Under the pieces are notes generated by a model that saw only the letters and a program-made list of their open reading frames with translations, made no database searches and was not told the origin of the DNA. The position numbers and the translations under genes are program-made. 64,000 nucleotides of DNA, taken from NCBI RefSeq assembly GCF_900188205.1, contig NZ_FZOH01000004.1, positions 124,001-188,000 on the forward strand, written 5' to 3'. The DNA comes from Geodermatophilus saharensis (lineage in GTDB: Bacteria; Actinomycetota; Actinomycetes; Mycobacteriales; Geodermatophilaceae). Shown piece after piece: positions 52,901 through 61,447 of the stretch (positions are counted from its first letter, which is position 1; each line of letters starts with the position of its first letter).

Positions 52901-55900
52901 CGCAGGCCGCCCGCACCTGGGCCCGCCGGCAGGGACTGCGCGCGGTGCGCGACCAGCTGGCGCCGGTGCTGCGGCCGGGCGTGACCGTGAAGCTCGGCGA
53001 CGTCCCGGAGCTGACCGCGTCGCTGTGGCGGCTGCAGACCGCCGCCGCCGGCCTCGCCGCCCGCGCCGCGGTGATCCCCGGGCTGTCGGTGCCGGCCGGC
53101 TGGAACCCGCTGCTCGACCCCACGGTCCTCGACGGGCAGGTGGCCTGGCTGCGGCGGGCCGGCGCGGTCGTCGACAGCGCCCGCGGCTTCGCCGTCGCCC
53201 TGCGCCGCCACGTCGTCGCCCGGCCCGGCACCGACGCCGCGGCCGCGACCGCGGTGCGGCGGCTGCGCGACGAGCTCGACCGGCTGCTGCGCGTCTGCCG
53301 CAGCACCCCGGCGCGGCTGGCCGAGTGGTGCGGTGACGACGGCGTGCTGCTGCGCTGGGCGATGACCCGCCCGGAGCGCGGCGTCGAGCACAGCGGGCTG
53401 ATCTCGCTGCGGCGGTGGGCGGAGTTCCTCGACACGCTCGAGCCGCTGCGCGCGGCCGGTCTGACCGAGGCCCGCGCCGCGCTGGTCAGCGGCCGGCTCC
53501 CCGCCGAGGACGCCACCCGCGCGCTCGAGCACGGCCTGGCGGCCGCCTCGGCGGCCGAGCGCCACGCGGCCACCGGCCTCGACGCGTTCGACGCGGACGC
53601 GCACGACCGGGCACTCGCCCGCCACACCGCTGCCTCCCGCGCGGTGCGCCGCCGGCTCGTCGCCGCGCTGCCCGCCGCCGTCGCGGCCCGCCGTCCGGAG
53701 GAGGGCGAGCGGGTCGCCGCTCTCCGGCGCGCGCTGGACCCCACCGACGACGCACCGGGGGTGCGGGCGCTGCTCGCCGGGCACGGCGACCTGGTCACCG
53801 CGGTGCTGCCGTGCGTGCTGGCCGGCCCCGACGCGGTCGCCCGGTTCCTGCCGGCGCGGGCCGGCCTGTTCGACCTCGTGGTGGTCGACGAGGCCTCCCA
53901 GCTGCGGGTCGCCGACGCGGTCGGCGCGCTGGGCCGGGCCCGCGCGGCCGTGGTGGTCGGCGATCCCCGGCAGCTGCCCCCCGCGCCGCCGGCCGAGTCC
54001 GGTCCCGCGGCCGGCGAGGACCTGCCCGGCCTGCCGGGCACCGCCGTCGAGGACGCGGAGTCGGTCCTGTCCGAGTGCCTGCGCGCGGGCGTGCCGCGGC
54101 ACCGGCTGTCCTGGCACTACCGCAGCCGCGACGAGTCGCTGTTCGCGTTCAGCAACGCCCACTACTACGGCAACCGGCTCTCCTCGTTCCCCGCGCCCGC
54201 GGCCGGGCGGCCCTCGGCCGACGTCGGCGGGCACGGGATCTCGCTGGTGCGCGTGCAGGGCACCTTCCACCGCACCGGCGCCGGCCGGCTGCTGCGCACC
54301 AACCCGATGGAGGCCAAGGCCGTCGTCGCGGAGATCCGCCGCCGCCTCGACGCCGACCCGGACGCGGTGCCCTCGATCGGCGTGGTCACCTTCACCGCCC
54401 AGCAGCGGGCCTACGTCGAGTCGCTGCTGCGCGACGCCGGCGACGAGCGGCTGACCGCGGCGCTGGAGCGCACCGACGGCGAGGGGGTCTTCGTCAAGGA
54501 CATCGAGGACGTGCAGGGCGACGAGCGCGACGTCGTGCTGCTGTCGACCGCCTACAGCGCCGACGACCGCGGCGTGCTGCCGCTGAACTTCGGCCCGCTC
54601 AACCGGGCCGGCGGCGAGCGGCGGCTCAACGTGGCGATCACCCGCGCCCGCCGGCAGGTCGTCGTCTTCACCTCCTTCGACCCCACCGCGCTGCGCGCCG
54701 AGCAGACCTCGTCGCTGGGCGTCAAGCACCTGCGCGCCTACCTCGACCTGGCCGCGCTGGGCACCGACGCGCTGCCGCGGGAGGCCCGGGCACCGCGGGT
54801 CCCCGACCGGCACCGCGAGGAGATCGCCGCCGCACTGCGCGGGCGCGGGCTGGGGGTGCGCACCGACGTCGGCCTGTCCGACTGCCGCGTCGACCTGGCG
54901 CTGGCCCGCGCCGACGCCCCGGACACCCCGGTCGTCGCCGTGCTGCTCGACGGCCCCGCCTGGGCCCGCCGGCCCACCGTCGGGGACCGGGACGGCCTGC
55001 CCGCCGAGGTCCTCTCCGGGGTGCTGGGCTGGCCCGCGGTCGAGCGGGTGTGGCTGCCCGCGTGGCTGCGCGACCGCGAGGCCGTGCTCGACCGGCTGGT
55101 CGCCGCGGTGGCCGCCGTCCCGGCGCCGGCCGCCGCTCCCCCGGCGCTGTCCGTGGTGGAGGACGTGCCGGCCGCCGAGCCCACGCCCGTTCCCGATCCG
55201 GCGCCCGGCTCAGGACCGGCGGCGCGCGTTCCGGTGCTGCGGTCGGTCGCCTCGGCCGCCGTGGCCGCGCTGCCGGCGCCCCGCCCCCTGCCCGCCCCGG
55301 CCACCGACGAGCCCGCCCCGGTGACGCCGCCGGTGACGCTGAGCGTGGTCCCGCCGGTCCCGGAGGAGCCGCCGGCCGACGAGGCGACCCCCGCGCCGGT
55401 CGAGCAGCGGTTCCGCACCTGGGCGCCCAAGCCGGCCGGTGACCGCAAGGTCCTCGACGGCCTCGTCGACCCGCGCAACGCCCGGCTGGTCACCCGGGTG
55501 CTCGCCGCCGGCCTGCGCGCCGAGGGCCCAGTGCACCGCGACCGCCTGGTCCGGCTGGCCGCCGGCGCCTTCGGCCTGACCCGGGTCGGCGAGGCCCGGC
55601 GCGACGCGCTCCTGGCGCTGCTGCCCGCGCACACCCTCGACGGCGACGTCGTCTGGCCGGCGTCGCTGGACCCGGCGACCTGGACGGTCTACCGCCGCCA
55701 GAGCGCCAGCAGCGTCCGGCCGCTGGAGCAGGTGCCGGCGCAGGAGGTCGGCAACGCGATGGTCGCGCTGTGCCGCGAGGCCGGCGGCCTGGGCCACGAC
55801 GAGCTGTTCCTGCGCACGGCCGAGGTGTTCGGCTACCGCCGCCGCACGCCGTCGCTGGCCCCGCTGCTGACCGCGGCGCTCGACCGCGCGGCCGCCTCCG

Positions 55901-55941
55901 GCCGGCTGACCGTGCACGACGACGGCCGGGTCACTGCCTGA
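49933..55941 (+). CDS. Giant DUF4011-type SF1 helicase with Vsr-like nuclease and DUF3320 regions
   Basis: 2002 residues. Order: N-terminal beta-rich domain (1-120); transglutaminase-like/DUF4011 region (about 150-640); helicase core with Walker A GAPGTGKS (about 700-707), Walker B VVVDEASQ and GDPRQLPPA (about 1315-1350), SWHYRSRDESLFAFSN (about 1393) and motif VI LNVAITRARRQV (about 1563); a Vsr/MTES_1575-like nuclease domain (CRVDLALA, VVAVLLDGPAW, about 1640-1730); a Pro/Ala-rich linker; and a C-terminal DUF3320-like region (about 1910-2002). Related Upf1-like DUF4011-helicase-Vsr proteins include a described single-gene phage-defence type (hhe). GTG start. Stands alone, ending at repeat copy C. 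Confidence 0.85.
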   Translation: MSTTDARPHPHDGAPRVAVAITATSTPVLSHALAHNRVPVVSRLAFATHGTAVSGALVRIGVRDAEGPIGRPVELTVDLDADATTVLSDVDLVVDAAAVLQIEEQRPGVIEIDVTVDGADVGGTAVPVQVLAAGQWLAAPLPLALEMLAAHVLPNHPAVGALLEEAAALLGDRTGAPSLEGYAAGPERVDEVVAAVAAAVRARGVRYGEAAADWAHIAQKVRTPGDVLDGRVGTPLDTTVVLAAALEAAGVRTLLWLTEGIGGGVGAGHAFLGYWREERSAESAATTDVAPLADLVDLGLVRLVETTLLTSREPAEPDAEQLHRAARDAWLAGGPDRVLGVTDVHRARRDGILPLPARTRGPGGALQVVEYRPPAARPAGRHAAPAPGARAGVPARVRQWQDDLLGPAARDRLLHLPEGAGLPLVVPGLYLATLTELLAEEGGVALLPSDRLVVSGAEGGVRSARGLPVGVLGEVLHERRAVHADVTDGGYLPRLRGLAHRSRTAREETGAGDLHLAVGTLAWEQDGRRLRSPLVLLPVVLSPDGDGDGDGYRLTADPTAGASPNGLLLDELRRAHGLTVPGLDPVDGTDVDGALDAVRQALAEAGLPFRVEATADLALLRPAGHRRWRDLDASWAELTAAPLVDHLARAAAAPFRDPVPAAAVDVDLDELAARCPLPADSSQLRAVAEGVAGRTFVLEGAPGTGKSQTVVNLVARAVAEGRRVLVVAAKRAALDVVARRLEAVGLGGATLPLHDERARPAEVRARVLAALDGVPQEPADGGAADDGAADLADLRAARRTLARYADRLHAPNAAGLSCYSARTAQLALGDGVPPLPLPPAFAAAAPAETMAAVRRALALLPDVADLVRPSPRHPWAFVDTAEVDLRAAHAAACAVDAAMRALPAEEHLARALREVRTPGDLDDLAHLLAGPPVGLDVLDEVPTARWTAATTAVLAEVAAFTSAVHPGLELATPEALALPLADLYVAAQTAQAARTWARRQGLRAVRDQLAPVLRPGVTVKLGDVPELTASLWRLQTAAAGLAARAAVIPGLSVPAGWNPLLDPTVLDGQVAWLRRAGAVVDSARGFAVALRRHVVARPGTDAAAATAVRRLRDELDRLLRVCRSTPARLAEWCGDDGVLLRWAMTRPERGVEHSGLISLRRWAEFLDTLEPLRAAGLTEARAALVSGRLPAEDATRALEHGLAAASAAERHAATGLDAFDADAHDRALARHTAASRAVRRRLVAALPAAVAARRPEEGERVAALRRALDPTDDAPGVRALLAGHGDLVTAVLPCVLAGPDAVARFLPARAGLFDLVVVDEASQLRVADAVGALGRARAAVVVGDPRQLPPAPPAESGPAAGEDLPGLPGTAVEDAESVLSECLRAGVPRHRLSWHYRSRDESLFAFSNAHYYGNRLSSFPAPAAGRPSADVGGHGISLVRVQGTFHRTGAGRLLRTNPMEAKAVVAEIRRRLDADPDAVPSIGVVTFTAQQRAYVESLLRDAGDERLTAALERTDGEGVFVKDIEDVQGDERDVVLLSTAYSADDRGVLPLNFGPLNRAGGERRLNVAITRARRQVVVFTSFDPTALRAEQTSSLGVKHLRAYLDLAALGTDALPREARAPRVPDRHREEIAAALRGRGLGVRTDVGLSDCRVDLALARADAPDTPVVAVLLDGPAWARRPTVGDRDGLPAEVLSGVLGWPAVERVWLPAWLRDREAVLDRLVAAVAAVPAPAAAPPALSVVEDVPAAEPTPVPDPAPGSGPAARVPVLRSVASAAVAALPAPRPLPAPATDEPAPVTPPVTLSVVPPVPEEPPADEATPAPVEQRFRTWAPKPAGDRKVLDGLVDPRNARLVTRVLAAGLRAEGPVHRDRLVRLAAGAFGLTRVGEARRDALLALLPAHTLDGDVVWPASLDPATWTVYRRQSASSVRPLEQVPAQEVGNAMVALCREAGGLGHDELFLRTAEVFGYRRRTPSLAPLLTAALDRAAASGRLTVHDDGRVTA

Positions 55942-56000
55942 CGAAGGGCCCTCCTGCCCCCGCCACTCGCACGCTCGCGGCGGGACCCTGCAGGAGGGCC
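55939..56000 (+). repeat. TGACGAAGG palindromic repeat, copy C
   Basis: Begins with the TGA stop of the helicase gene. Outer arms GGGCCCTCCTGC/GCAGGAGGGCC, inner arms CCCGCC/GGCGGG around ACTCGCACGCTCGC. Confidence 0.85.
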
Positions 56001-56003
56001 GCC

Positions 56004-56053
56004 GCGCGCAGTCGTGCTCTGCACACACCTGTGTGCAGAGCACGACTGCGCGC
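56004..56053. repeat. Perfect 23-bp inverted repeat between helicase and ilvA
   Basis: Arms 56004-56026 and 56031-56053 are perfectly complementary with a 4-nt loop ACCT, immediately after repeat copy C. Together they form a double hairpin 36 bp before ilvA. Confidence 0.85.
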
Positions 56054-56088
56054 AGGAGCACCCCACGGGGCAGGGAGGATGGACGGCC

Positions 56089-57378
56089 GTGAGCACCACC
56101 GTGGCGCCGGAGCTGGCCCGCTTCCCCGCCGCCGTGCGCGACGCCGTCGGCCGGCTGGCCGGGGTCGCCGAGCGCACCCCGCTGCAGCGCAACGAGCGGC
56201 TCTCCGCGCTCACCGGCGCCGACGTGTGGCTCAAGCGGGAGGACCTGCAGGTCGGCCGCTCCTACAAGGTCCGCGGCGCCTACAACACGATCAGCGGCCT
56301 GGACGCCGCCGCCCGCGCCGCGGGGGTGGTCTGCGCCAGCGCCGGCAACCACGGCCAGGGCGTCGCGCACGCCTGCCGCGTGCTCGGCGTGCGCGGTGCG
56401 GTGTTCGTGCCCGGGACCACCCCGCGGCAGAAGCGCGCCCGCATCCGCGCGCTCGGCGGGGACGTCGTCGACCTCGTCGTCACCGGCGACACCTACGACG
56501 ACGCCGCCGCGGCCGCCGCCGCGCACGCCGCCGGCACCGGCGCCACGCTGGTGCCCGCGTTCGACGCGTGGCCGGTCGTCGTCGGGCAGGCGACGGTCGC
56601 CGTCGAGGTGCTCGAGCAGCTCGGCCGTGTCCCCGACGTCGTCGTCCTGCCGGTCGGCGGCGGCGGGCTGCTCGCCGGCTGCGGGACCTGGCTCGCGCAG
56701 GCGAGCCCGGGCACCCGGCTGGTCGGCGTGGAGCCCGCCGGGGCGGCCGGCATGGCCGCCGCGCTCGCCGCCGGGGCGCCGGTGGAGCTGCCGGCGATCG
56801 ACACCTTCGTCGACGGCGCGGCGGTGCGCCGGGCCGGCGACGTGACCTTCCCGCTGGTGCGCGACTGCGGCGCCGAACTGCTCGCGGTGCCCGAGGGCCG
56901 GATCTGCACCGAGATGCTCGACCTCTACCAGGTCGACGGCGTCATCGCAGAGCCCGCCGGCGCCCTGGCCACCGCCGCGCTGACCGGCGGCACCGTGCGG
57001 GTGGAGCCCGGGCAGACCGTCGTGTGCCTGCTCTCCGGCGGCAACAACGACGTGAGCCGCTACGCCGAGGTCATCGAGCGGTCGCTGGTGCACCAGGGCC
57101 TCAAGCACTACTTCCTGGTGGAGTTCCCGCAGGAGCCCGGCGCGCTGCGCCGGTTCCTCGACGACGTCCTCGGCCCCGACGACGACATCGTGCTGTTCGA
57201 GTACGTCAAGCGGGACGACAGGGAGACCGGCGCCGCGCTGACCGGCATCGAGCTGGGCAGCGCCGACACCCTGCCCGGCCTGCTGGGGCGGATCGAGGCC
57301 AGCCCGCTGCGCATCCAGCACCTCGACCCCGACTCCCCCGCCTACCGCTACCTCGTCCGCGGCGGGGTCCCGGGCTGA
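56089..57378 (+). CDS. ilvA: Threonine ammonia-lyase, single ACT-like C-terminus
   Basis: 429 residues, the short actinobacterial form. PLP Lys in SYKVRGAYN, the phosphate loop VGGGGLL, the CASAGNHGQGVAHAC region, and a C-terminal regulatory domain (YFLVEFPQEPGALRRFLDDVLG). Converts threonine to 2-oxobutanoate for isoleucine. The GTG at 56089 follows AGGGAGG. An unusually stable double hairpin lies upstream. Confidence 0.94.
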   Translation: MSTTVAPELARFPAAVRDAVGRLAGVAERTPLQRNERLSALTGADVWLKREDLQVGRSYKVRGAYNTISGLDAAARAAGVVCASAGNHGQGVAHACRVLGVRGAVFVPGTTPRQKRARIRALGGDVVDLVVTGDTYDDAAAAAAAHAAGTGATLVPAFDAWPVVVGQATVAVEVLEQLGRVPDVVVLPVGGGGLLAGCGTWLAQASPGTRLVGVEPAGAAGMAAALAAGAPVELPAIDTFVDGAAVRRAGDVTFPLVRDCGAELLAVPEGRICTEMLDLYQVDGVIAEPAGALATAALTGGTVRVEPGQTVVCLLSGGNNDVSRYAEVIERSLVHQGLKHYFLVEFPQEPGALRRFLDDVLGPDDDIVLFEYVKRDDRETGAALTGIELGSADTLPGLLGRIEASPLRIQHLDPDSPAYRYLVRGGVPG

Positions 57379-57384
57379 GCCGGC

Positions 57385-59601
57385 TCAGACGCGGGCGAGC
57401 CCGACCACGGTGACGTCGTCGGTGCCGGCCGGGTCGAGCGTGGCGACCACCGCGTCGACGACCTCCTGCGGACCGCCCTCGGCGGCGAGGGCCGCGTGCC
57501 GCAGCGCCTCCAGCCGGTCGGGCAGCGGGCGGTCGCGGCGCTCGACCAGGCCGTCGCTGTAGAGCAGCAGCCGCTCGCCGGCGCCCAGCCACAGCCGCGC
57601 CTGCGGGTAGTCGGCGTCGTCGAGCAGCCCCAGGGCCGGGCCGCGGCCGTCGCCGACCAGCTCGGCCGAGCCGCCGGCGGCGTGCACGGCCGGCAGGTGC
57701 CCGGCGCTGGCCAGCGCCAGCTCGCCGCTGGCCGGGTCCAGCCGGGCCACCACCGCGGTGGCCATCTCCCCGGGCAGCAGCGTGGTGACCAGCCGGTTGA
57801 GCTCGGCCAGCGCGGCGGCCGGCCCCTCGTCGCGCAGCAGCGCGGCTCGCAGCGCGTGCCGCAGCTGGGCGGTCACCGACGCGGCGGACAGCCCGTGCCC
57901 GGCGACGTCGCCGAGCACCACGGCCAGCCGCCCGCTGGGCAGCGGCACCAGGTCGTACCAGTCCCCGCCGACGACGTCGGCCTCGCTCGGCCGGTACCGC
58001 GCACCGAGCGCGACGCCGGGCACCTTCGGCAACTCCTCGAGCAGCAGGGTGCGCTGCAGCGCGGTCGCCAGCCGGTCGTCCTCGCCGGCGCGGGCGAGCA
58101 CCGCCTCCCCGAGGTGGCGCGCCAGCGACCGGGCGGCGGCGACCTCGTGCCCGCGCCACGGCCGGGCGGTGCCGCGGACGGTCTCGGTCCAGCGGTCGAA
58201 CGAGCGCCGCGGCGACAGCCGGCCGTCGGTGACCTTCGACGTGCGCGGGTCGCCGCCCCAGCTGACCTCGCGCGGCGTCTCCGGGCGGAACCAGGCGAGG
58301 TAGTCCCCGCGGCCGCCGCCGACCTCGACGGCGAGCACCCCGCTGGCGTCGGCGGCGAGGTCGGTGAAGCCGGGCAGGTCGAGGGTCAGCCGGTCGGTGG
58401 CGCCACCGGCGCGCAGCACCGCCGGCACGAGCGCGGCGACCCGGTCGGCCGGGGGCGTCGTCCCGAGCAGGTGCAGCCGGCCGTCGAGCCGCACCGCGGC
58501 ACCCGCGGCCGGCAGCAGGTCCAGCGCGGTCACCTCGCCGTCGACCAGGGCCGCGGCGGGCGCGCGCGGGCTGCGGCCGACGGCGCCGGCGAGGTCGGCC
58601 TCGCGCCGGGCCACCGCGACGACGGCGTCGCGGTCGGCGGCCTCGACGGCGGTGTGCAGCAGCAGCGAGGCGGTGCGGCCGAGGAACTCCGCGGCGGTGC
58701 GGTCGGCGTACGAGGGCCGGTGCGGGCCGCTGTAGGAGTGGCACGCGACCAGGCCCCACAGCGTCCCGCGGTCGATCAGCGAGACCGACATCGACGCGGT
58801 GACGCCCATGTTGGCCAGGTACTCGAGGTGCACGGGCGAGACGCTGCGCAGCACTGCACCCGACAGGTCCAGCGGCGCCCCGGTGCCGGGCACGACCGGT
58901 GGCACGAGCGGCACCGGCGTGTAGCCGGCGTCCGGGATCAGCCGCAGCCAGTTCGTCGCGTACAGCGCGCGGGCCTGGGCGGGGATGTCCCCGGCCGGGT
59001 AGTGCAGGCCGAGGAAGGGCTCGAGGTCGGCCCGCCGGTCCTCGGCGACCACCTCGCCGTTCCAGTCGGCGTCGAAGCGGTAGACCATCACGCGGTCGAA
59101 CCCGGTCAGCGCGCGCACCTCGCGGGCGAGCACGCCGGTCAGCCCCTCGAGCCTGGTGGGCGCGGACAGCCGCTGCAGCACCCTCGGCAGCCGCCGGTGC
59201 CAGGCGGCGCCGGCCTGCCCGGCACCGGCGACCGGCTCCCACTCGGTGACCAGCAGGCCCCCGCTGCGGGAGAGCACCAGGTCGGCCTCCCGGCCGCCGA
59301 CGGTGACCTGCAGCGGATCGGCCTCGGCCAGGTCGCCGGCCAGCGCGGCGCGCAGCCGGTCGAGCTCGGCGGGGGTCAGCAGGTCGGCGAGGGTCGCCCC
59401 GGAGGGGTCGGTGCCCAGGACGTCGGCGGCGTTGGCCGAGGCGACGACGACGGCGAGGTCGGGCTCGGTGACCGCGAGCAGCGCGCCGTGCGGCTGGATC
59501 GCGCCCGGGACGGCGATCGGCTCCTGCGCGCAGCGGGCGAGGGCGTCACCGTCGACCAGTCGGCCGAGCGGGTCGGGTGCTGTCGCGGGCGGCCGGGTCA
59601 C
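57385..59601 (-). CDS. Bacteriophytochrome with PP2C (SpoIIE) phosphatase output
   Basis: 738 residues: PAS-GAF-PHY photosensor (about 1-510) then an RsbU/SpoIIE phosphatase (about 530-738). Biliverdin Cys24 is in ARCAQEPIAVPGAIQPHG; Asp205 (PAGDIPAQAR), His258 (SVSPVHLEYLANMGV) and His288 (GLVACHSYSG) match the chromophore-contact residues of the Deinococcus phytochrome; the PHY tongue SPRRSF (463-468) is intact. The phosphatase has GGDWYD (545-550), GDVAGHG (564-570), SDGLVE and GTDDVT, so it should be active. No histidine kinase domain. Deviations: EPIHIPG is EPIAVPG and PASDIP is PAGDIP. It ends the STAS side of a divergent pair, so the likely target is the phosphorylated STAS protein. 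Confidence 0.92.
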   Translation of the reverse strand: MTRPPATAPDPLGRLVDGDALARCAQEPIAVPGAIQPHGALLAVTEPDLAVVVASANAADVLGTDPSGATLADLLTPAELDRLRAALAGDLAEADPLQVTVGGREADLVLSRSGGLLVTEWEPVAGAGQAGAAWHRRLPRVLQRLSAPTRLEGLTGVLAREVRALTGFDRVMVYRFDADWNGEVVAEDRRADLEPFLGLHYPAGDIPAQARALYATNWLRLIPDAGYTPVPLVPPVVPGTGAPLDLSGAVLRSVSPVHLEYLANMGVTASMSVSLIDRGTLWGLVACHSYSGPHRPSYADRTAAEFLGRTASLLLHTAVEAADRDAVVAVARREADLAGAVGRSPRAPAAALVDGEVTALDLLPAAGAAVRLDGRLHLLGTTPPADRVAALVPAVLRAGGATDRLTLDLPGFTDLAADASGVLAVEVGGGRGDYLAWFRPETPREVSWGGDPRTSKVTDGRLSPRRSFDRWTETVRGTARPWRGHEVAAARSLARHLGEAVLARAGEDDRLATALQRTLLLEELPKVPGVALGARYRPSEADVVGGDWYDLVPLPSGRLAVVLGDVAGHGLSAASVTAQLRHALRAALLRDEGPAAALAELNRLVTTLLPGEMATAVVARLDPASGELALASAGHLPAVHAAGGSAELVGDGRGPALGLLDDADYPQARLWLGAGERLLLYSDGLVERRDRPLPDRLEALRHAALAAEGGPQEVVDAVVATLDPAGTDDVTVVGLARV

Positions 59602-59611
59602 CCCGCCGACC

Positions 59612-59962
59612 CTACGACCCGACCTCCCCGTCGGTCAGGCTCGCCGACTCGACCACCGGCACCAGGCGCTGCAGCTCCAGCAGGTCGATGACCAGGCGGA
59701 CCGCCTTGTTCTCCCGCGGACACACCACCTGCAGCGAGGTGCCGGCCTCGGCCGCCCGGCGGGCGGCGCGGACGAGCTGGCGGGCGCCGGAGGAGTCCAT
59801 GAACACGGTGTCGGTGAGGTCGATGACCAGCGACCGCGGCCCGGCGGCGAGCTCGGCGTCGACGCACTGGGCCAGTTGGGGCACCGTCGCGATGTCGAGC
59901 TCACCGCGTACCCTCAGCGCGGGTCGCCCGTGTCCCGCAGCGCGGTGGACGGCGAACTGCAC
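59612..59962 (-). CDS. STAS-domain anti-anti-sigma factor
   Basis: 116 residues. LRVRGELDIATVPQLAQCVDAELAAGPRSLVIDL and FMDSSGARQLVRAARRA, where the Ser of MDSSG is the usual phosphorylation site. Probably phosphorylated by the RsbW-like kinase (60032) and dephosphorylated by the adjacent phytochrome phosphatase. The GTG at 59962 is chosen for its GGGAG upstream and the position of the STAS domain. It precedes the phytochrome gene by 10 bp on the same strand: an operon. Confidence 0.9.
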   Translation of the reverse strand: MQFAVHRAAGHGRPALRVRGELDIATVPQLAQCVDAELAAGPRSLVIDLTDTVFMDSSGARQLVRAARRAAEAGTSLQVVCPRENKAVRLVIDLLELQRLVPVVESASLTDGEVGS

Positions 59963-60031
59963 GATCGGGCTCCCTCTGCCACGGACACGGACCCAGGGAG
60001 CGTAACGCGGCGTCGGAGAGGGGGGCTCGGC

Positions 60032-60460
60032 GTGGACATCTCGTTCACCGTCCGGCTGCCCGTCGACGTCGACAGCGTGCCGTTCGTGCGGGGGCTGTGC
60101 CGCCAGGCGCTCGACCACCTGCACGTGGCCCGGCCGGTGGTCGAGGAGACGACGCTGGCGCTCACCGAGGCCTGCGCCAACGTCGTCCAGCACGCCGGGG
60201 AGCACGCCGAGTACGAGGTGTCGGTCGCGATCGACAACAGCCTGTGCCGGATCACGGTGGTCGACGACGGGTCCGGCTTCGACCGGGCCGAGGCCGAGAG
60301 TCGGGCCGGGCTCGACGGCGACGGCGGCGCGGGCGTGCGGCTCATGCAGGCGCTGGTGGACTCGCTGTCCTTCCGCCGCGACGCCGAGGGCCGGCACCGG
60401 GTCAGCCTGGAGAAGCGGCTGTCCTCGCGCCCGTCGCTGCGGCTGCTCGACGGCGACTGA
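60032..60460 (+). CDS. RsbW/SpoIIAB-like serine kinase, anti-sigma type
   Basis: 142 residues, a single HATPase_c domain: N box TEACANVVQHAG, G1 VDDGSGFD, G2 GGAGVRLMQALVD. Such proteins phosphorylate STAS factors and bind sigma factors. Divergent from the STAS-phytochrome operon, 69 bp between starts. No sigma factor gene lies in the window, so its sigma partner is elsewhere. GTG start after GAGAGGGGGG. Confidence 0.9.
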   Translation: MDISFTVRLPVDVDSVPFVRGLCRQALDHLHVARPVVEETTLALTEACANVVQHAGEHAEYEVSVAIDNSLCRITVVDDGSGFDRAEAESRAGLDGDGGAGVRLMQALVDSLSFRRDAEGRHRVSLEKRLSSRPSLRLLDGD

Positions 60461-60481
60461 CGCACCGCGCCGCCGCCGTCG

Positions 60482-61447
60482 TCAGGAGGCCTTCAGGTTC
60501 CTGACCTGCTCGAGGAGCCCCCCGGCGCAGGCGTCGATGAAGCCGTCGGGGTCGGGGCCGGCGTTCTGCAGCACGATGTGGTCGAAGCCGGCGTCGAGGT
60601 AGGGCTGCACCTGCTGCAGGTGCTTCTCCGGGTCAGGGCCGCAGGAGAACCGCTGCCGGATGTCGTCGGGCTTGACCGTGGCGCTGGCGGCGTCGAAGTT
60701 GACCGGGTTGGGCAGCTCGCTCATGACCTTCCAGCCGGTGAGCGCCCAGCGGCTCTTCTCCAGGGCCTCCTGCACGGCGGACTCCTCGTCCCGCGCCCAC
60801 GACATCGGCACCTCGGCGTAGCGCGGCCCGTCGCCGCCGGCGTCGCGGTAGGCGGCGACGAGGTCCTCGCGCGGCTCGGTGGCGAACAGCCCGTCGCCGT
60901 GCTCGGCGGCCAGCCGGCTGGCGTTCGGCCCGCCGCTGGCCACGGCGATCACCGGCAGCTCGTCGGGCAGGTCGAAGACGCGCGCGTCCTCCAGCTGCAG
61001 GTGCCTGCCCTCGTAGGTCTGGTAGCCGCCCTGCCAGAGCAGCTTGATGATCTCCAGCGCCTCGGTGAGCATCTGGTGGCGCACGTGCACGGCCGGCCAG
61101 CCCTGGCCGACGACGTGCTCGTTGAGCCGCTCGCCGGCGCCGACGCCGAGGGTGAAGCGGTTGCCCGAGAGGATCTGCACCGTCGCCGCGGCCTGCGCGA
61201 TGACCGCCGGGTGGTACCGGATGATCGGGCAGGTCACGCCGGTGACCAGGCCGATCCGCTCGGTCCTCGCCGCCATCGCGCCCAGCAGCGACCAGGTGAA
61301 CGCGCTGTGCCCCTGCGTGTCGAGCCACGGGTGGAAGTGGTCGCTCATCTCGACGAAGTCGAAGCCGGCCTCCTCGGCCCGCACCGTCTGGCGGATGACC
61401 TCCTGGGGCCCGAAGGCCTCGGTGGCGAGCTTCAGTCCGACCTGCAT
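60482..61447 (-). CDS. F420-dependent LLM-class oxidoreductase
   Basis: 321 residues, TIGR03557-type group related to F420-dependent glucose-6-phosphate dehydrogenase. Markers: SDHFHPWLDTQGHSAF, GVTCPIIRYHPAVIAQAAAT and GAGERLNEHVVG at the deazaflavin site. Reduces or oxidises an unknown substrate with cofactor F420. ATG at 61447 with GGAGGACGAG upstream. Confidence 0.88.
   Translation of the reverse strand: MQVGLKLATEAFGPQEVIRQTVRAEEAGFDFVEMSDHFHPWLDTQGHSAFTWSLLGAMAARTERIGLVTGVTCPIIRYHPAVIAQAAATVQILSGNRFTLGVGAGERLNEHVVGQGWPAVHVRHQMLTEALEIIKLLWQGGYQTYEGRHLQLEDARVFDLPDELPVIAVASGGPNASRLAAEHGDGLFATEPREDLVAAYRDAGGDGPRYAEVPMSWARDEESAVQEALEKSRWALTGWKVMSELPNPVNFDAASATVKPDDIRQRFSCGPDPEKHLQQVQPYLDAGFDHIVLQNAGPDPDGFIDACAGGLLEQVRNLKAS

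Noticed and set aside
49816-54813. 1665-codon open frame on the minus strand opposite the helicase
   Set aside because: Shadow frame of a very GC-rich gene: repetitive Gly/Arg/Gln/His composition, no domain, and fully antisense to a gene with clear helicase motifs.
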